Notes: a model not told the origin generated them from the letters alone. 64,000 nt of DNA from Blastomyces gilchristii SLH14081 (GCF_000003855.2 NW_003101667.1:1527581-1591580); one strand, 5' to 3'; positions 12,205-23,514 are shown, numbered from the stretch's first letter. Made by a program: numbers and translations.

Positions 12205-13860
12205 ATGTCCAACGACCCCAACCGCCAGGGACAGTATCCACCGCCTTCATGGTCCTCTGGTCAGCCTGATTATCCTCCTTCGTCACAACATTCTGTCCGT
12301 ACTCCCTTCCTCCTTGCATGCCTGCCTGCCTGCCTGCCTCCTGCCTATCACCGCCATCCCTCCCTTGCTCTCTCTCTCTCCTCTGCCCACCCCCACCAAA
12401 CGCCATTACATTTGCTTGCGTCTGGTGTTTTTGAACGCTTTGTTTTTATATCCTCCCTTCGCTGGTACAAATTAACTTGTTTATTTTTATTTTTATTTTT
12501 ATTTTGTTTTAACGCCCTTCATTTATACGTTATTGCTCCTTCTTACTTCGCTTTCTGCTGGCCGACTTTTATATTTTATATTTTCTTTTTGGTTTTTAAA
12601 TTTGGAACGCCATTCTGACCCAAAAGGGAAATAAACCTAAAAGGCCCGCCCCACTCAACAGTCTTACCAATATCCTCCTCCGTCTACTATGGCCACCATA
12701 CAGCCACAGATTCAGCACCCACCTCAGGATTACCAGCTCCCGCCACCACATGGGGCGTACCAGCGTCCTCCCGAGATGTATGGTCATCCACCCCCAGCTC
12801 CGCCCCTGGTGGTATACCCGGCTGCCGCTCCAAGACAACGAACTGCGATAGCCTGCCGATACTGTAGGAGACGGAAGGTTAGTCTCTCTTGTTCCAGTTT
12901 ACAACTTACGCCTTGTCCATTGCACCCAAAACATTTTATGTCAAATAATAAAGTATAACAGAGCTAAAATTAATTTACCCTTGCTCCGTTTGCCTGTAGA
13001 TTCGATGTTCGGGATTCGAGTCCTCCCAGGATGGACGATGCAGTAATTGCGTTCGCTTTAATCAGGAATGCATGTTCACGCCGGTTTCGTCACAAGCACA
13101 AGCCTTTGTCCCTGCTCAAGCAGTCTACAACCATTTTCGCGGCACGGCACCACGGGGTGGTCCTCGAGCTGATGCTATACCATTGTATGGTGCACATGGC
13201 CAACCGCTTCCTCCACCGCAGGCACCACAACATCCACAAGATGGACCTCTCCCTCCTCCACAAAGTTTATATCCACCTCATGCTTATGGCAGGCCGCCCG
13301 TCGACGACCGCCCTCCCCCCCCTCATTTACAGCCTCCCCCGTTGCAACCGGATCATGTGAGTCGCAAACGTCCCCGCTCCGACGAGTCTCCATTTCCTCC
13401 CCATCATTCCCGCGACCCCGTTTCGGCCTCGAGTTCTGATTTCTCACATTCTTCTACACAGAGATCCTCAATGATCTCGCGTGATTCAAGAGAAGGATAT
13501 TCTTACTCTGAATCTACCACACTCCCTCCCGTCTCAGCGGCTGTGTCTGGGACCGCATACCCCAGCCATACAGCCCAAGCGCCGTACGATAGACGTTCGT
13601 CGCCTCATTCCCAATACTCATTCGAGCATCGACACTCCTCTTCTCCGCACGGGTCTACCTCGTCCAATCTGCCATATCCACCCATCCAACCGCAACATCC
13701 TCCGCCGTCCATCCCAATTCGAACCCCACCACCCGGTCAAACAACCGTCTCATCTGGTAGCCGTGGGTTGAGTGTGAGGGAAATGCTGGGCCCAGATACT
13801 CAAGGCACACGAAGTTCTACAGATAGCGATATGCTCAATGCCCTAAACCGGAGGGTTTAG
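12205..13860 (+). CDS. Zn(II)2Cys6 transcription factor, three exons, 388 aa
   Basis: Predicted nuclear DNA-binding regulator. Exons 12205-12294, 12662-12877 and 13000-13860 join in phase to 388 codons and a TAG stop. Residues 95-126 form a binuclear zinc cluster CX2CX6CX10CX2CX6C (Cys95, 98, 105, 116, 119, 126), starting CRYCRRRKIRC, with the usual basic residues between the second and third cysteines. About 90 Pro/Gln/Tyr-rich residues precede it. The C-terminal part is long, low-complexity and Pro/Ser/His-rich, and includes a basic RKRPRSDE stretch that may be a nuclear localisation signal. The protein ends with a less repetitive segment, SVREMLGPDTQG to NALNRRV. No fungal-specific TF homology domain is visible. 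The start ATG follows a purine-rich ACAACAA context. From memory the N-terminal cluster with a Pro-rich tail resembles Aspergillus RfeG-type regulators, but I do not assign the symbol. Targets are unknown. Confidence 0.88.
12295..12661 (+). other. Intron 1 of the Zn2Cys6 gene
   Basis: The donor is GTCCGT and the acceptor CAACAG, a length of 367 bp. It joins codon 30 to TCT TAC CAA in phase 0. The nearby alternative donor GTACTC at 12299 would break the frame. A CTGAC at about 12615 fits a branch point. It is long for a fungal intron and lacks a consensus donor, so the exon-1 boundary is the weakest part of the model. Confidence 0.65.
12878..12999 (+). other. Intron 2, inside the zinc-cluster codons
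   Basis: A GTTAGT donor and TGTAG acceptor, 122 bp, phase 0. It falls between the Lys and Ile codons of RRRK-IRC, so the zinc cluster exists only after splicing. Reading through would put stops inside the domain. Confidence 0.88.
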
Positions 13861-14281
13861 CCTACTTCAAACAAATTAAAACCCGGGTGGCGATGAACTA
13901 GAGCATACGTTATGGACAATCAATGGGAATTATGAGTAGAAGAGAAACGCAATTCGAATTATGAATGAGGATTAAAGAGGTGCACTTATTGACACTGAAG
14001 ACGAAAATAAATTAAAAAACAAAAAAAAGACGAAAAAAAATAAGATGGAAAGGAAGGGATGATCATGAATGTCATCGTGCTGGTCACGACGATCTCCTTT
14101 TTTTGCTACTACGATTTTGCTGCTTTTAACAATATTTTTAATCGAGATGGGTGGGTTTTTCAACATGTCGGGCCCCTATATAAACCTTTCACACTCAGGG
14201 GGTACGATGTCGAGAAGTCTAGCGGCGGGGTAAGGCTGCTTCGAATAGAATGGGTATAACCCCCACGAGGAGAGGGGTTGG

Positions 14282-14503
14282 TTAGGGACGAGCGGATAAC
14301 GCGCCTATGGTCTTGCCCTGCGCAATCATTCTGACAACCACAGAATAGAGCAGGTTAACTGGCAGGCGCAAGGGAGTGGGAAGGCCAAATCCTAGAGCAT
14401 ATGTCTGGGTGATATCCCGGCTACTTATGATAACCCGGGTTCCGCTGATCGAACGGAAGTGTTGCATTCCGTAGGCTTCAAGCGCGCCTCCGATTCGAAA
14501 CAC
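14282..14503 (-). CDS. Doubtful small ORF, 73 aa, unrecognised
   Basis: I do not recognise this product. The frame lies in a CpG-rich patch (14160-14580), has no low-complexity run and mixes hydrophobic and charged residues. It also stays open upstream of its Met for about 9 codons. It could be an exon of an unannotated gene, a decayed gene or chance. There is no partner domain or splice pattern to support it. Confidence 0.15.
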   Translation of the reverse strand: MFRIGGALEAYGMQHFRSISGTRVIISSRDITQTYALGFGLPTPLRLPVNLLYSVVVRMIAQGKTIGALSARP

Positions 14504-16406
14504 GGCTGACGGCTTGCTACTGCAAAGCCTCCTTCCGGAGATTCACCTGCGAATTGATATCGAAGCAACGACCGGTGGCTTCTGATTTATAAAATGATCA
14601 GAGTTTCTAGTGAGCGTCGACAAACGTATTCTCCTGCGCAGCAATATCTGCTCCTTGGCTGAGCATCGCCTGCCCGCTCCCCCTTTTCCCCCTCCGCGCA
14701 CGGACAAAGAATGGCGCTGGCTGTATGTTTGACCTGGGTGTTTTCTACTTGACTCATTTTGAACACTCGCTCGCTCAACGTTTTGTCAAAAATTTGGCCC
14801 GCCTGCTTGTTGTCTTGTTTTTGAAAGCTCTTTGCACAAACAAATGCTTTTTCAACTCTTTTCATTCGTCCGTCTCCCTTGAATGAAAATGAAATTATAT
14901 TCCGTTGCGAAATTTGCCCCCCTCATTTCTTTTCTGGGGTTCTTGTGTTTCCACTTGTTTTCCTCCTTGTTTAACAGCTCCATTTCCCCCCCTTTGTTTC
15001 CTCCCTTTTCCTTTCCACAAACCAAACCACTGAACGAGTTTTTTTCGTTGCATATATAAACTACATGGGGCGACCCATTAATCACATTTTTCTTATCTTT
15101 TTTCCAAAATATTCTATTCTCTCACCCCTTTTCCCTCCCTACTCCCGAACATTACTTTTTGTTACCCCCCCCCTCCTTTAACTCTGTTAAGAACTCCAAA
15201 AACAAAGCAAAAAGAAAGAGAAGAAAAGAAAAGAGGAAAAGACGAGAGAAAAGAGAAAAAAGACCAGGAAAACTAACCAGCGCCGAACCAACCACCAACC
15301 TAACTACCAGAGAAAGAGAAGGGCAAACAAAAAATTGAGCATGCTTCAATCGTATTTTTACCTAAATACGCGCGCGCGTGTGTGCGTATGTGTGTACGCC
15401 AACAACAGAACACTCAACTCAAAGTTCCAGGATTCCTTTGCGGTTGTAAAATAACCTGGTCCATGGCCACGGGTGTTTTAGTTTTCCCCAAACCCACCCA
15501 TCTTTTTTTTTTTGAACGCTTTTGCAGCATGTTATTTTGTTTTTTTCTGTCTAAATTTCCTATGTCTTGGGAGGCCTTCTGTATTTTTTTGTTTTTCTTT
15601 TTAACATCGTTACTTTTTTTTGTTGTCGCCCTTGACGAATTCCGGAGGCTACTTGTGTTGACTTCTGGTTGCTTTTTTGTCCGAGCTTTTTTGGTACTGT
15701 TTTCCGTTCTGGTTGATATATGTAAGCTTGAGAAAAGAAGTAGTAGGGAGGGGGAAAGGGGGGTTGTTGGGATAGGCAGACCTATATATTTTGGTGGAGG
15801 TGGTGATACATATCTGTCTATACACATCAAGACGTGTAGTGTATCATGCATCAGGTGGATTCTCCCCTGCTTTTCTTTTCGTTCTGTTCATCTTGCTCGT
15901 TTTGTTACTGTCACTGTTGCCGTTTACAACTGACCGGGAGGGAGGCTTGCATTTTCTTTTTCTTTTTTTGATTTTGCATGCATGATCTTTTAGTGCAGGG
16001 GAGGGGCATGTTAAGGAAAGGAGACATCAATAACGGCCCCCGGCAATGCAATATACATACCTATATAGAAAAATGGGGGAGTGGGGGAATGGATTGAAAT
16101 TGGTATTGGTGTAGTTATGTGGCTGGCTGTTTTGTGATTGCGTTTTTTTTTTTTTTTTTTGTATGCGAAATTTGATGTCATGTATGGGGCGGGTGGTGGC
16201 CTTTTGATAACTTGTTTTTCAAAAATTGGTTTTGTTATATGTTGTTACTTTGTTCGGGGAGGTCCTACATACATGATGTTTTCTGAGCATATTTGTCTTT
16301 TGTTTTTCGAACAAGATAAGACGGGGGATGAAGCTGGCCGGGTGAGAGAGATCAGATTGGATTGAAATAGGGGGGTAGCTATTGCAGTTGATGTGAAATT
16401 GGAGTT

Positions 16407-16411
16407 GATGA
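16407..16411. repeat. Left target-site duplication GATGA of the Copia element
   Basis: GATGA directly precedes the 5' LTR and recurs directly after the 3' LTR (22128-22132). Five-base duplications are typical of Ty1/Copia integration. Confidence 0.9.
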
Positions 16412-16523
16412 TGTTGGTGATTACTACACCTACCCTAGTCACGTGCCACCCCAACCTATCCATTTAGTGTAACTCGCGTAGATAGATTACACACACACAA
16501 CACAATAACATTATCCTTCAAGA
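16412..16523 (+). repeat. Copia 5' LTR (112 bp)
   Basis: Starts TGTTGGTGAT and ends CCTTCAAGA. It retains CC, GG and CpG at sites mutated in the 3' LTR. There are 10 differences between the two LTRs, all with G or C here and A or T there. Confidence 0.92.
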
Positions 16524-16536
16524 GGTTATGAAGCCC
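16524..16536 (+). promoter_or_regulatory. Copia primer-binding site, half-tRNA type
   Basis: GGTTATGAAGCCC begins at the first base after the 5' LTR. With one extra A it is the complement of the anticodon stem-loop of initiator tRNA-Met (GGGCTCATAACC). This is the primer used by several Copia elements that prime from a cleaved 5' half-tRNA instead of the tRNA 3' end. Confidence 0.65.
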
Positions 16537-16559
16537 TTCATAAGCAACAAATAACCACA

Positions 16560-18000
16560 ACAACATGCTAAATTGACATCTCCACACATCATTACAAGCA
16601 TGCCTAGATGATTTATTGATTAATTGAACTCATGATGAACCTGAGATCAGGTGGAAAGCCTGACTTAATGAAGGATTACATATTAATATATAGAAGAAGA
16701 AATTCACAAACATCTGAAGCATAAGAAGAATTAAGTATGAGCTTATCAACATCTGCAATGAACTGAAAAGTGACTGTCTCAGAGATATTTAAGCTGAATA
16801 AAATCATCATAGAAGAACAGTCTGATAAGTTCAATATATATAAAGATCTGATTAAAGATATCAGTGAGATATCAGATAATATAAGAGACTTAAGTGACTG
16901 AAATGACAATAGCTCAGTGAGTGAGAAGACTTATATAAGACTTAAAATTACAAGACTTTAGTATGAAATTAAGTAGATGAAGATCAGTAGAAGTGACTCT
17001 ATAAATAATAAGATAAAAGCAGATCTGACAGAATATCTTTAATAGAAAGAAAAGATATCTATTATAATAAAAGTTCTTGAAGAATTCAGAAGTTAAGTAA
17101 GACTTATTAAAAGATTAATAGTTCTCACTGAATTCATTAACTACTTAATATAAAGAGAGAAAATTCTTTTAACTATAGAATAGTCTGAAACTAATAGTAT
17201 TCTTAAAGATAATAATCTTGATAAGAATGTTATTATAAATATATAATATTTCTGAAAAGAATACAATCTTTGATTATATAATTATATATAATCTGTAATT
17301 ATTCTGCAGATTAAGACTTATTTCACTATACTTAAGAAATTCAAGTTATCTACTTATACTCTATAAACTATTATAGAGAATAACTTTTCTGAGAGATCTG
17401 CTATTCACAGAATCTATTTATTTAAGAAACTGATTAGTATGACTACTAAGTTAAAAGACTCAGATTGTACTTTCATTGAATATCTAATTACTATAAGAAC
17501 TAATTATATCTGTTTAGAATATAAGATCTCAGATATCATATTTTTTAACAGACTGCTTATAGAAGTTAACAGAGATTGAGTCTTATTTATAAGAAATTGA
17601 ATAAATTAAATTAACAAAGATAATACTTAATTCTTAGAGAATGATTTTATAAGTCTGTATTATAATATTCTTTTACAGCTCTCTGCTATAAATGAAGTAA
17701 ATACTGATATATTTAGAAATTCTATTAATAATATACAAGATAAGAATAAGAAAGACAAGAATAAAGAGAAAGATAATAATAAGAATAAGAATACTGAATT
17801 CAAATCTGAATATAGAGATAATGATGCAAGAATCTGCTATTATTATCAAAAGATTGATTATATTCAGACTGACTATTGAAAGAAATACTCTGAGAAACAT
17901 TCTTCAAACTTCAATACAAATAGAAACAAGAATAAAGATAAGAATATAAAGAATACAGATACTACTTCTGTTTATAATATTATAAAGCAAGTATTTTGCA
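16560..18000 (+). pseudogene. Copia gag remnant with ruined zinc knuckle
   Basis: The gag region is read only in pieces. At 17835-17876 a CX2CX4HX4C knuckle is preserved in spacing but reads CYYYQKIDYIQTDY: the second Cys, the His and the last Cys have all become Tyr through G-to-A or C-to-T change. Lys/Asp-rich segments on either side fit a nucleocapsid. Confidence 0.7.
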
Positions 18001-18039
18001 TTAAAGAAAAGATCTATGTAAGTGACTAGATAGAAAAAG

Positions 18040-19480
18040 ATATCTGAATTCTAGACTCTGAATCAGACACTTATATCACATCTCACAGAGATCTTGTCAT
18101 AATAAAACCTTAGAAGATAAAAGTGATATTGAAAATAATAGATGAAATAGTGATCTCTGCTGCAGCTATAGAAGATATAAAGATTTCAGTGAAAGAAGTG
18201 AATATACTGTTAAATAATATCTACTATATTCTGAAGTTAGAAGTAAATCTTATGAGTATAAGTAAGCTTATATATCAGAGTTATATCTATAAGCAGTTAA
18301 TATATAAGAATAATCATACTATATTAATTATATCTTCTGACTGTATATTCTCATTTACAGCAAGATTAAATAAGAATAATATCTATGAGATGAAAAGACT
18401 GATTATATACAGAGACTTAATCTGATTTATTATACTTAATAATGATTTTGAATCTGTAAATATATTATAAGTGAAAGATGATATAATATTAACACTATCT
18501 GAAAGAAATAATACAAAGATTATAGAACTTATAATAATACAATGATATTAAAAGCTAGAACATCTAAATCTTATAAATATTGTAAAAATAACAGTAGATT
18601 TATATCTAGAAATGAGAATTATTAATTAATAAGCTTTATTATTCTACAAAGTCTGTATTCAGATAAAAATAATATATTCAATCTTTATATCTATGATATA
18701 AGCTATTAAATTAGTAATGAGATTCTTCATTAATCTGATAAAGAATGAAAAAACACTTTTCAATAAGAATAACATTTCTATTAGAGAGAGTATAAGCTAC
18801 TGATTAAATATAATAGATAATATAATCTGTTATAGATGAGTAATTCTTATAATGAGAAAGAGAGAATCTACTATAAGATTAATGAATTTTATCACAGATA
18901 TTAAGATAACTATATAATATTAAGTTGAAACTCTACACTGAGATAATGAAGAAGAGTTCAAAAGTCAAGAACTTAAGACCTACTATCAGAGTAAAGAAAT
19001 AATATATGAAATGACTACATCTAATATATTATAATCAAATAACTCAGTGAAACATATGAATTGAATAGTTGTAGAAAAGATATGAAGCCTACTATTTAAT
19101 AGTGAATTAGAAAGAGAACTTTGAGATGAAGTAATACAAGCTGTGATTATAATAATCAACACATTCTTAATATTAACAAAGATATTTAAATGTAAGAAAG
19201 AAACATTATTTATATCTTTTAAAGCATGAACTGAGATGCAATCTTCTGTTCATTGAATACAGAGATGAGAATGTAAGATCTATAAGAAGGATTTAAAAGT
19301 GTTGAATAAGCTCACAGATAGAACTGACAGTAGGAAATAACAGCTGATTGAATATCAAGAATTATATTAATATCATATATGAGATTCTGTTACATGTTAT
19401 CTTGAGATTGCATAAGATATCATATTTGATAAAGCTCTTGACATAAGTGCAAATACATCTGTAAATATAGTGAGAGAATT
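18040..19480 (+). pseudogene. Copia protease and integrase remnants
   Basis: ILDSESDTYIT near 18050-18090 matches the Copia protease site DSG-S-(D/H)-H-I, with Gly changed to Glu. Downstream come an EHLNL segment (GH-L motif region of the integrase zinc domain, about 18555) and LH-DNEEEF near 18936-18960, matching the integrase LRTDNGGEF motif. Stops interrupt all of it. The MITE begins 3' of this block. Confidence 0.7.
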
Positions 19481-19502
19481 CAATAAATTATCTGATAAAT
19501 TG

Positions 19503-20024
19503 AACATTCTTAGACTGACCGTGTAACCGTGTCTGGGACCAGGATCAGATTTTTTGATAGTCTTATTACCAATTCGACTGATCTCATTACACGGTTTTAA
19601 CATTAGATAGTAGTCTCATACTGTCCCAGTGAAACTTACTGTCTACTCTTGTCACATTTTTCAAATGAGACCATGATTTCCACTTCTCAATTTAAATTAT
19701 TTTTATTGCTTTAAATGACTTTAAATCTCATTTGAGTGTTACTAAAAAGTGTTACTTTTTAAAAAATTAAAAATAGTCTAAAAAAAACCTTAAAATGTCT
19801 AAAAATAGTAACTTTATGCCAAGAATGGGACTAAATGAGACCAAATGAAATCACTTTCTCATTTTTTTCAAGTCATGGTTTCATTTTAAGATCTGATATA
19901 TAGTCACTTTACATGTTTTTTTGATAGCCAGTCCCAGCGGGATTCACGCCAAGAAATGTATGGAACCAGACCAAATGAGATCAAATGTGAAATTCATGAT
20001 CTCAGCGGCCAGTCTAAACATTCT
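19503..20024. mobile_element. hAT-like MITE, copy 1 (506 bp plus 8-bp duplications)
   Basis: The element spans 19511-20016 with ends TAGACTGACCG and CGGCCAGTCTA, inverted repeats matching at 10 of 11 bases. It is flanked by the exact 8-bp duplication AACATTCT (19503-19510 and 20017-20024). An 8-bp duplication points to the hAT superfamily. AAATGAG-type motifs recur in both orientations inside, as expected of subterminal transposase sites. There is no coding capacity. It is inserted in the Copia element between integrase and RT and still carries CpG and CC, so it is younger or less mutated than its host. Confidence 0.85.
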
Positions 20025-20029
20025 GAATA

Positions 20030-21800
20030 CTAGAGAGAAATAACAGCACTGCTTACTATAACATCTAGTGAAGGAAAAGTCAGATGTTTTGAAGATAATT
20101 GTAAATGAGAACTTAGAGAATGCAATTAATTCAATCTATCTTCTAGATAATAAGATATAGCTTATCATGAATGAAGAGTCTGAAGACTCTGTTAATAAGA
20201 ATAATTCTATTCTAAGTGTTCTGACAGACTGATCAACTACACTGATAGAAGTCAAGAGAAGTCTAGACTGAGACTATTGATATAAGATAATGAAAAAGAA
20301 GATTAAGATATTTGAATAGAAGAAGATATATATTATCATTGAGAAGACTCTGAAAATGAATATTCTTACAGATAAATAAGTATATGATCAGAAATTTAAT
20401 AATAAGAGAGAAATCATTCACTTTAGAGCTCACTGAGTGATTAGAGAGTTCTTACAACAGCAGAATATTCATTATACAAGATTATATACTACAGCAATAT
20501 CAGGGTCTACATTATACAGTCTATTCACTATATTGACTACTAAAGAATGAAAGATCAAATCAATTGACTATATATTCATGTTTTTAAATAACATACTATC
20601 ACAGAATGAGATGATCTATATGCAACTATTCACAGATGTTAAGTATAATAGAGAGAGCTTGATAAGATTACTCTGTCAGAGTTTATATAAAATGAAGCAA
20701 GCTGTAAGAGTATAGTATTTCCTCATAATAGAGTATCTAACTACATTGAGATTCAAGATATTATCTTATTACAGTGAATTTCTATATTATTCTGTTCACA
20801 AGATCTATCTTACATTGTATATTAATGATTGTCAGATAATAAGATCTCAAGAACAGTAATTAGACTGAGTATTAAGAGAGATTGTAAAGAGATTTGAGAC
20901 AAAGAATATCAAAGAGATCAAGTCATATCTTAGAATAAAGATTAAATATCAGAGAAATAATAATCTAGCAGTTACACAGAGCTGTTATATTGAGAAGATT
21001 CTTGAAGATTTCAGTATGAATAAGATAAATTCAGCTGACATCTTAATAATAGCTGGTATATAACTGGAATTCTTATCTGATGAGAGAGAGAGATTGAATA
21101 ATGACTTTACAGCTATGAGATATTATCAAGAATTGAGATTATTGCAATATTTGATCTCAAGCAGCCAGTCAGATCTGGCATTCACAGTCAACTATCTCTT
21201 GCATTTTAACTTATGTCTGTACAAGATATGTTGAGCAGTGTTGAAGCATGTTCTATGTTATGTCAAGAAGATGAAAAATCATGACATATTATACAAGAAG
21301 AAGATAGAAGATGGCCTGAGTTCTGTGACATACTGCAATTCAGACTGAATGAGGGTGAATCCTCAATACAAATTGACTATCAGCTACATTATATTGATTA
21401 ACAGGTCACTGATCTCATGACAGTCACAGAGACAGACATCTATTATTAAATCAATCACAGAAGCTGAATATATTACAGCTAGTAAGACAGCTTGTGAGAT
21501 AATCTAATTGAATAATATGTTATATAATACTGAGTTGATGAATGATGAAAAAGTGAAAATATGCTTATATCTATAAGTTAATAATAAGAGAGCAATTGAT
21601 CTAGCAAAGAAGAAATTCTTAACATGAAGATTGTATCATATTGAGATTAGATATCATATTCTTCATAATTTGATTGAAAAAGAGGAAATCATGATAAAAC
21701 ATGTTGATTCTACAGTGAATATAGCTGACAGGCTTATCAAGTCACTGATGAAGCCTGTGTTTGAAGATTTTATCAAAAGAATTGATTTAAAAGAGATCAG
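20030..21800 (+). pseudogene. Copia reverse transcriptase and RNase H remnants
   Basis: LYINDCQII near 20815-20845 corresponds to the Copia YVDDIII active site, with one Asp changed to Asn. Further on are SYLRIKI and RNase H signatures: SLISWQSQRQTSI, TEAEYITASK (about 21455-21485) and a C-terminal DSTVNIADRLIKSL (about 21705-21745), matching the usual T-N-ADILTKSL. Several stops are present. The order integrase before RT confirms Copia, not Gypsy. Confidence 0.85.
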
Positions 21801-22015
21801 AAAGAAATGATTGAATGATAATAATAATACAGTAAATCAATGAATTTTGCATGTATTTCTTGATTTTTACAGTTATTATCATACAGACATCTTTTCTAAT
21901 GAGGAAATCAGAATCTGATTCATGTAATTAATTATTATTATATTTTTTAAAGATTTGAGAATGAGAGAGGCCTCAGGTGGCAGCTTATTATAGACCACAG
22001 TGTAGCAAGAGAGAG

Positions 22016-22127
22016 TGTTGATGATTACTACATCTACTCTAGTCACATGCCACCTCAATCTATTCATTTAGTGTAACTCGCGTAGATAGATTACACACAC
22101 ATAACACAATAATATTATTCTTCAAGA
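22016..22127 (+). repeat. Copia 3' LTR (112 bp)
   Basis: Same length as the 5' LTR, 91% identical and more mutated. Followed by the GATGA duplication at 22128-22132. Confidence 0.92.
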
Positions 22128-22132
22128 GATGA

Positions 22133-22341
22133 TACCTATCATAGTTACAAGAAGTAAGAGATACCGGGTTTTTTTTTTTTTTTTTTGTAAATTATTTCTT
22201 TTTATAAGTTGGTAAGAAAATAAAATAGTGTAGACTACTGAGGCAAAAGAGCTCAGTTATCACTAGCACAATGCTGGTAGAAGGGCCGATCAACCTGAGA
22301 CTCTTAATAAATAGAATGTATTATTATTATTATTATCTCTC
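22133..22341. other. Unassigned little-mutated fragment with poly-T
   Basis: A poly-T run (22168-22185) is followed by about 130 bp that keep CpG and GG, then ATT repeats (22318-22334). It may be a reverse-oriented retroposon with an A tail, but I see no target duplication. Confidence 0.35.
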
Positions 22342-22860
22342 TATATATTATAGAAAAACTAACTTTTCCGAGTAAAATGCTCTGTAACGTGACCTCATAT
22401 GATATCACATGCATTTCATCAAATTCATTTGATGGGATTGAACAGTCAGCTCTGTAGCCTATACAGCTCTGATATTAATCTTCATTCTTTTCTTTACAGA
22501 TGTTCTCTACTGTATTTACATTCTTTATACTCTTCTCTACATTCATTAATATACTTTATTTATTATAGAAAAATCAACTTTTTGATGTAAAAAACACTGT
22601 AATATGACATCATGTATATTCTATCAAAAATATTTGAATGCTCTGACTTATACAGCTCAGATCAATCTTTAAATCTTCATTCTTTTTTTTATTCTGCTTC
22701 TTTCATACATTCTCTACAGTACTTACATTTCTTACTCTTCTCTATGTTCATTTTGTCAAATGCTCTGTAACATGATCTCATGTGATATTATACACACTTC
22801 TTTGAATTCAGATAAGATTGAAGAGCTGACTCTGCAGTCTGCTCTGATTAATCTGATAAT
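22342..22860. repeat. Degenerate tandem repeat, about 190-220 bp unit, about 2.5 copies
   Basis: Units start near 22342, 22561 and 22749. Each carries TATTATAGAAAAA (first two), then CTGTAAYRTGA followed by TCATRTGATAT-like sequence, and the first two share a run ending CTACATTCAT or CTATGTTCAT. The third unit is truncated at the minisatellite. All are hypermutated. Confidence 0.7.
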
Positions 22861-22869
22861 GATGATGAA

Positions 22870-23480
22870 GGTGATATAGAGTGAAAGAGAGTGGTTAGAG
22901 TGATAGAGGTGGTCGAGGTGATAAGAGGAAGGTAGAGGAGTAGAAGTAGAGAGTGAAAGTGATAGAGGGGGCTGCGGGGCGGTAGAGGCGGTGGTGATGG
23001 TAGAGGGGGTAGAGGGTGAAAGGGGTGGAAGGGGTGGTAAGGAAGAATAGAGTGAAAGCGATAGAGGAGGCTGCGGGGCGGTAGAGGCGGTAGAGGCAGT
23101 GGTGGTGATAAAGGGGGTAGAGGGGACTACGGGGCGGTAGAGTTGATGGTGGTGAGTGGGNNNNNNNNNNNNNNNNNNNNNNNNNNNNNNNNNNNNNNNN
23201 NNNNNNNNNNNNNNNNNNNNNNNNNNNNNNNNNNNNNNNNNNNNNNNNNNNNNNNNNNNNTACCTATTCAATTGGCCTGCTCGCCGTTGAAGCGGGTAAA
23301 GCCAGGGGTCAGAATAAAGGGCGTAAAGGGGGAATACGGGGCGGGTAACCTTTATGGGTGTTATAGGGGGTTAAGGGGTGGGGGGGGGGAAAGGGTTGAA
23401 GGGGTGATAGAGGGGGTAGAGTGAAAAGGGGTGGTAGAGGTGAAAGAGGTGGTAGAAGTGGTAGGGGGGGGCTGCGCAAG
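22870..23480. repeat. G-rich minisatellite interrupted by an assembly gap
   Basis: Purine-skewed G-rich DNA built of GGTAGAGG, GGTGGTGAT and GGGGTAGAGG words. A longer unit containing GGCTGCGGGGCGGTAGAGG recurs at a period of about 99 bp (around 22969 and 23068), with a third diverged copy near 23124. GGG runs are dense enough for quadruplex formation on the plus strand. The DNA to the right of the gap is less regular. Confidence 0.8.
23161..23260. other. Assembly gap (100 N)
   Basis: Exactly 100 N, the conventional length for a gap of unknown size. It lies inside the G-rich minisatellite, so the true array length and the continuity of the two sides are unknown. Confidence 0.98.
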
Positions 23481-23514
23481 CAGCAAAGCGAGCGTAAGCG
23501 AGCGTTTGATGCTT

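Larger units (their letters stand above)
13861..16411. other. 3' flank of the regulator gene; no confident gene
   Basis: GC-balanced DNA with CpG retained. AATAAA at 14006 could act in 3'-end formation. The frames at 15382-15933 (plus) and 15414-15851 (minus) are made of poly-Phe/Lys tracts and I do not believe them. A 73-codon minus-strand frame at 14282-14503 has the most protein-like composition and is listed separately. Homopolymer T runs occur at 15502-15514 and 16142-16160. Confidence 0.5.
16412..22127 (+). mobile_element. Hypermutated Ty1/Copia LTR retrotransposon
   Basis: A complete but dead Copia element. It has 112-bp LTRs, a GATGA duplication, a primer-binding site after the 5' LTR, a purine tract (GCAAGAGAGAG) before the 3' LTR, and gag, protease, integrase, reverse transcriptase and RNase H remnants in Copia order. 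Its length is 5716 bp, or about 5.2 kb after removing the MITE at 19511-20016 and one copy of its duplication. Every frame is broken by TGA, TAG and TAA at positions where Trp, Gln and Arg are expected. It forms the left edge of the AT-rich isochore. Confidence 0.93.

Noticed and set aside
15382..15933. 183-codon plus-strand ORF
   Set aside because: Composed of poly-Phe/Leu from T runs; no domain, and overlapped by an equally long poly-Lys minus frame.
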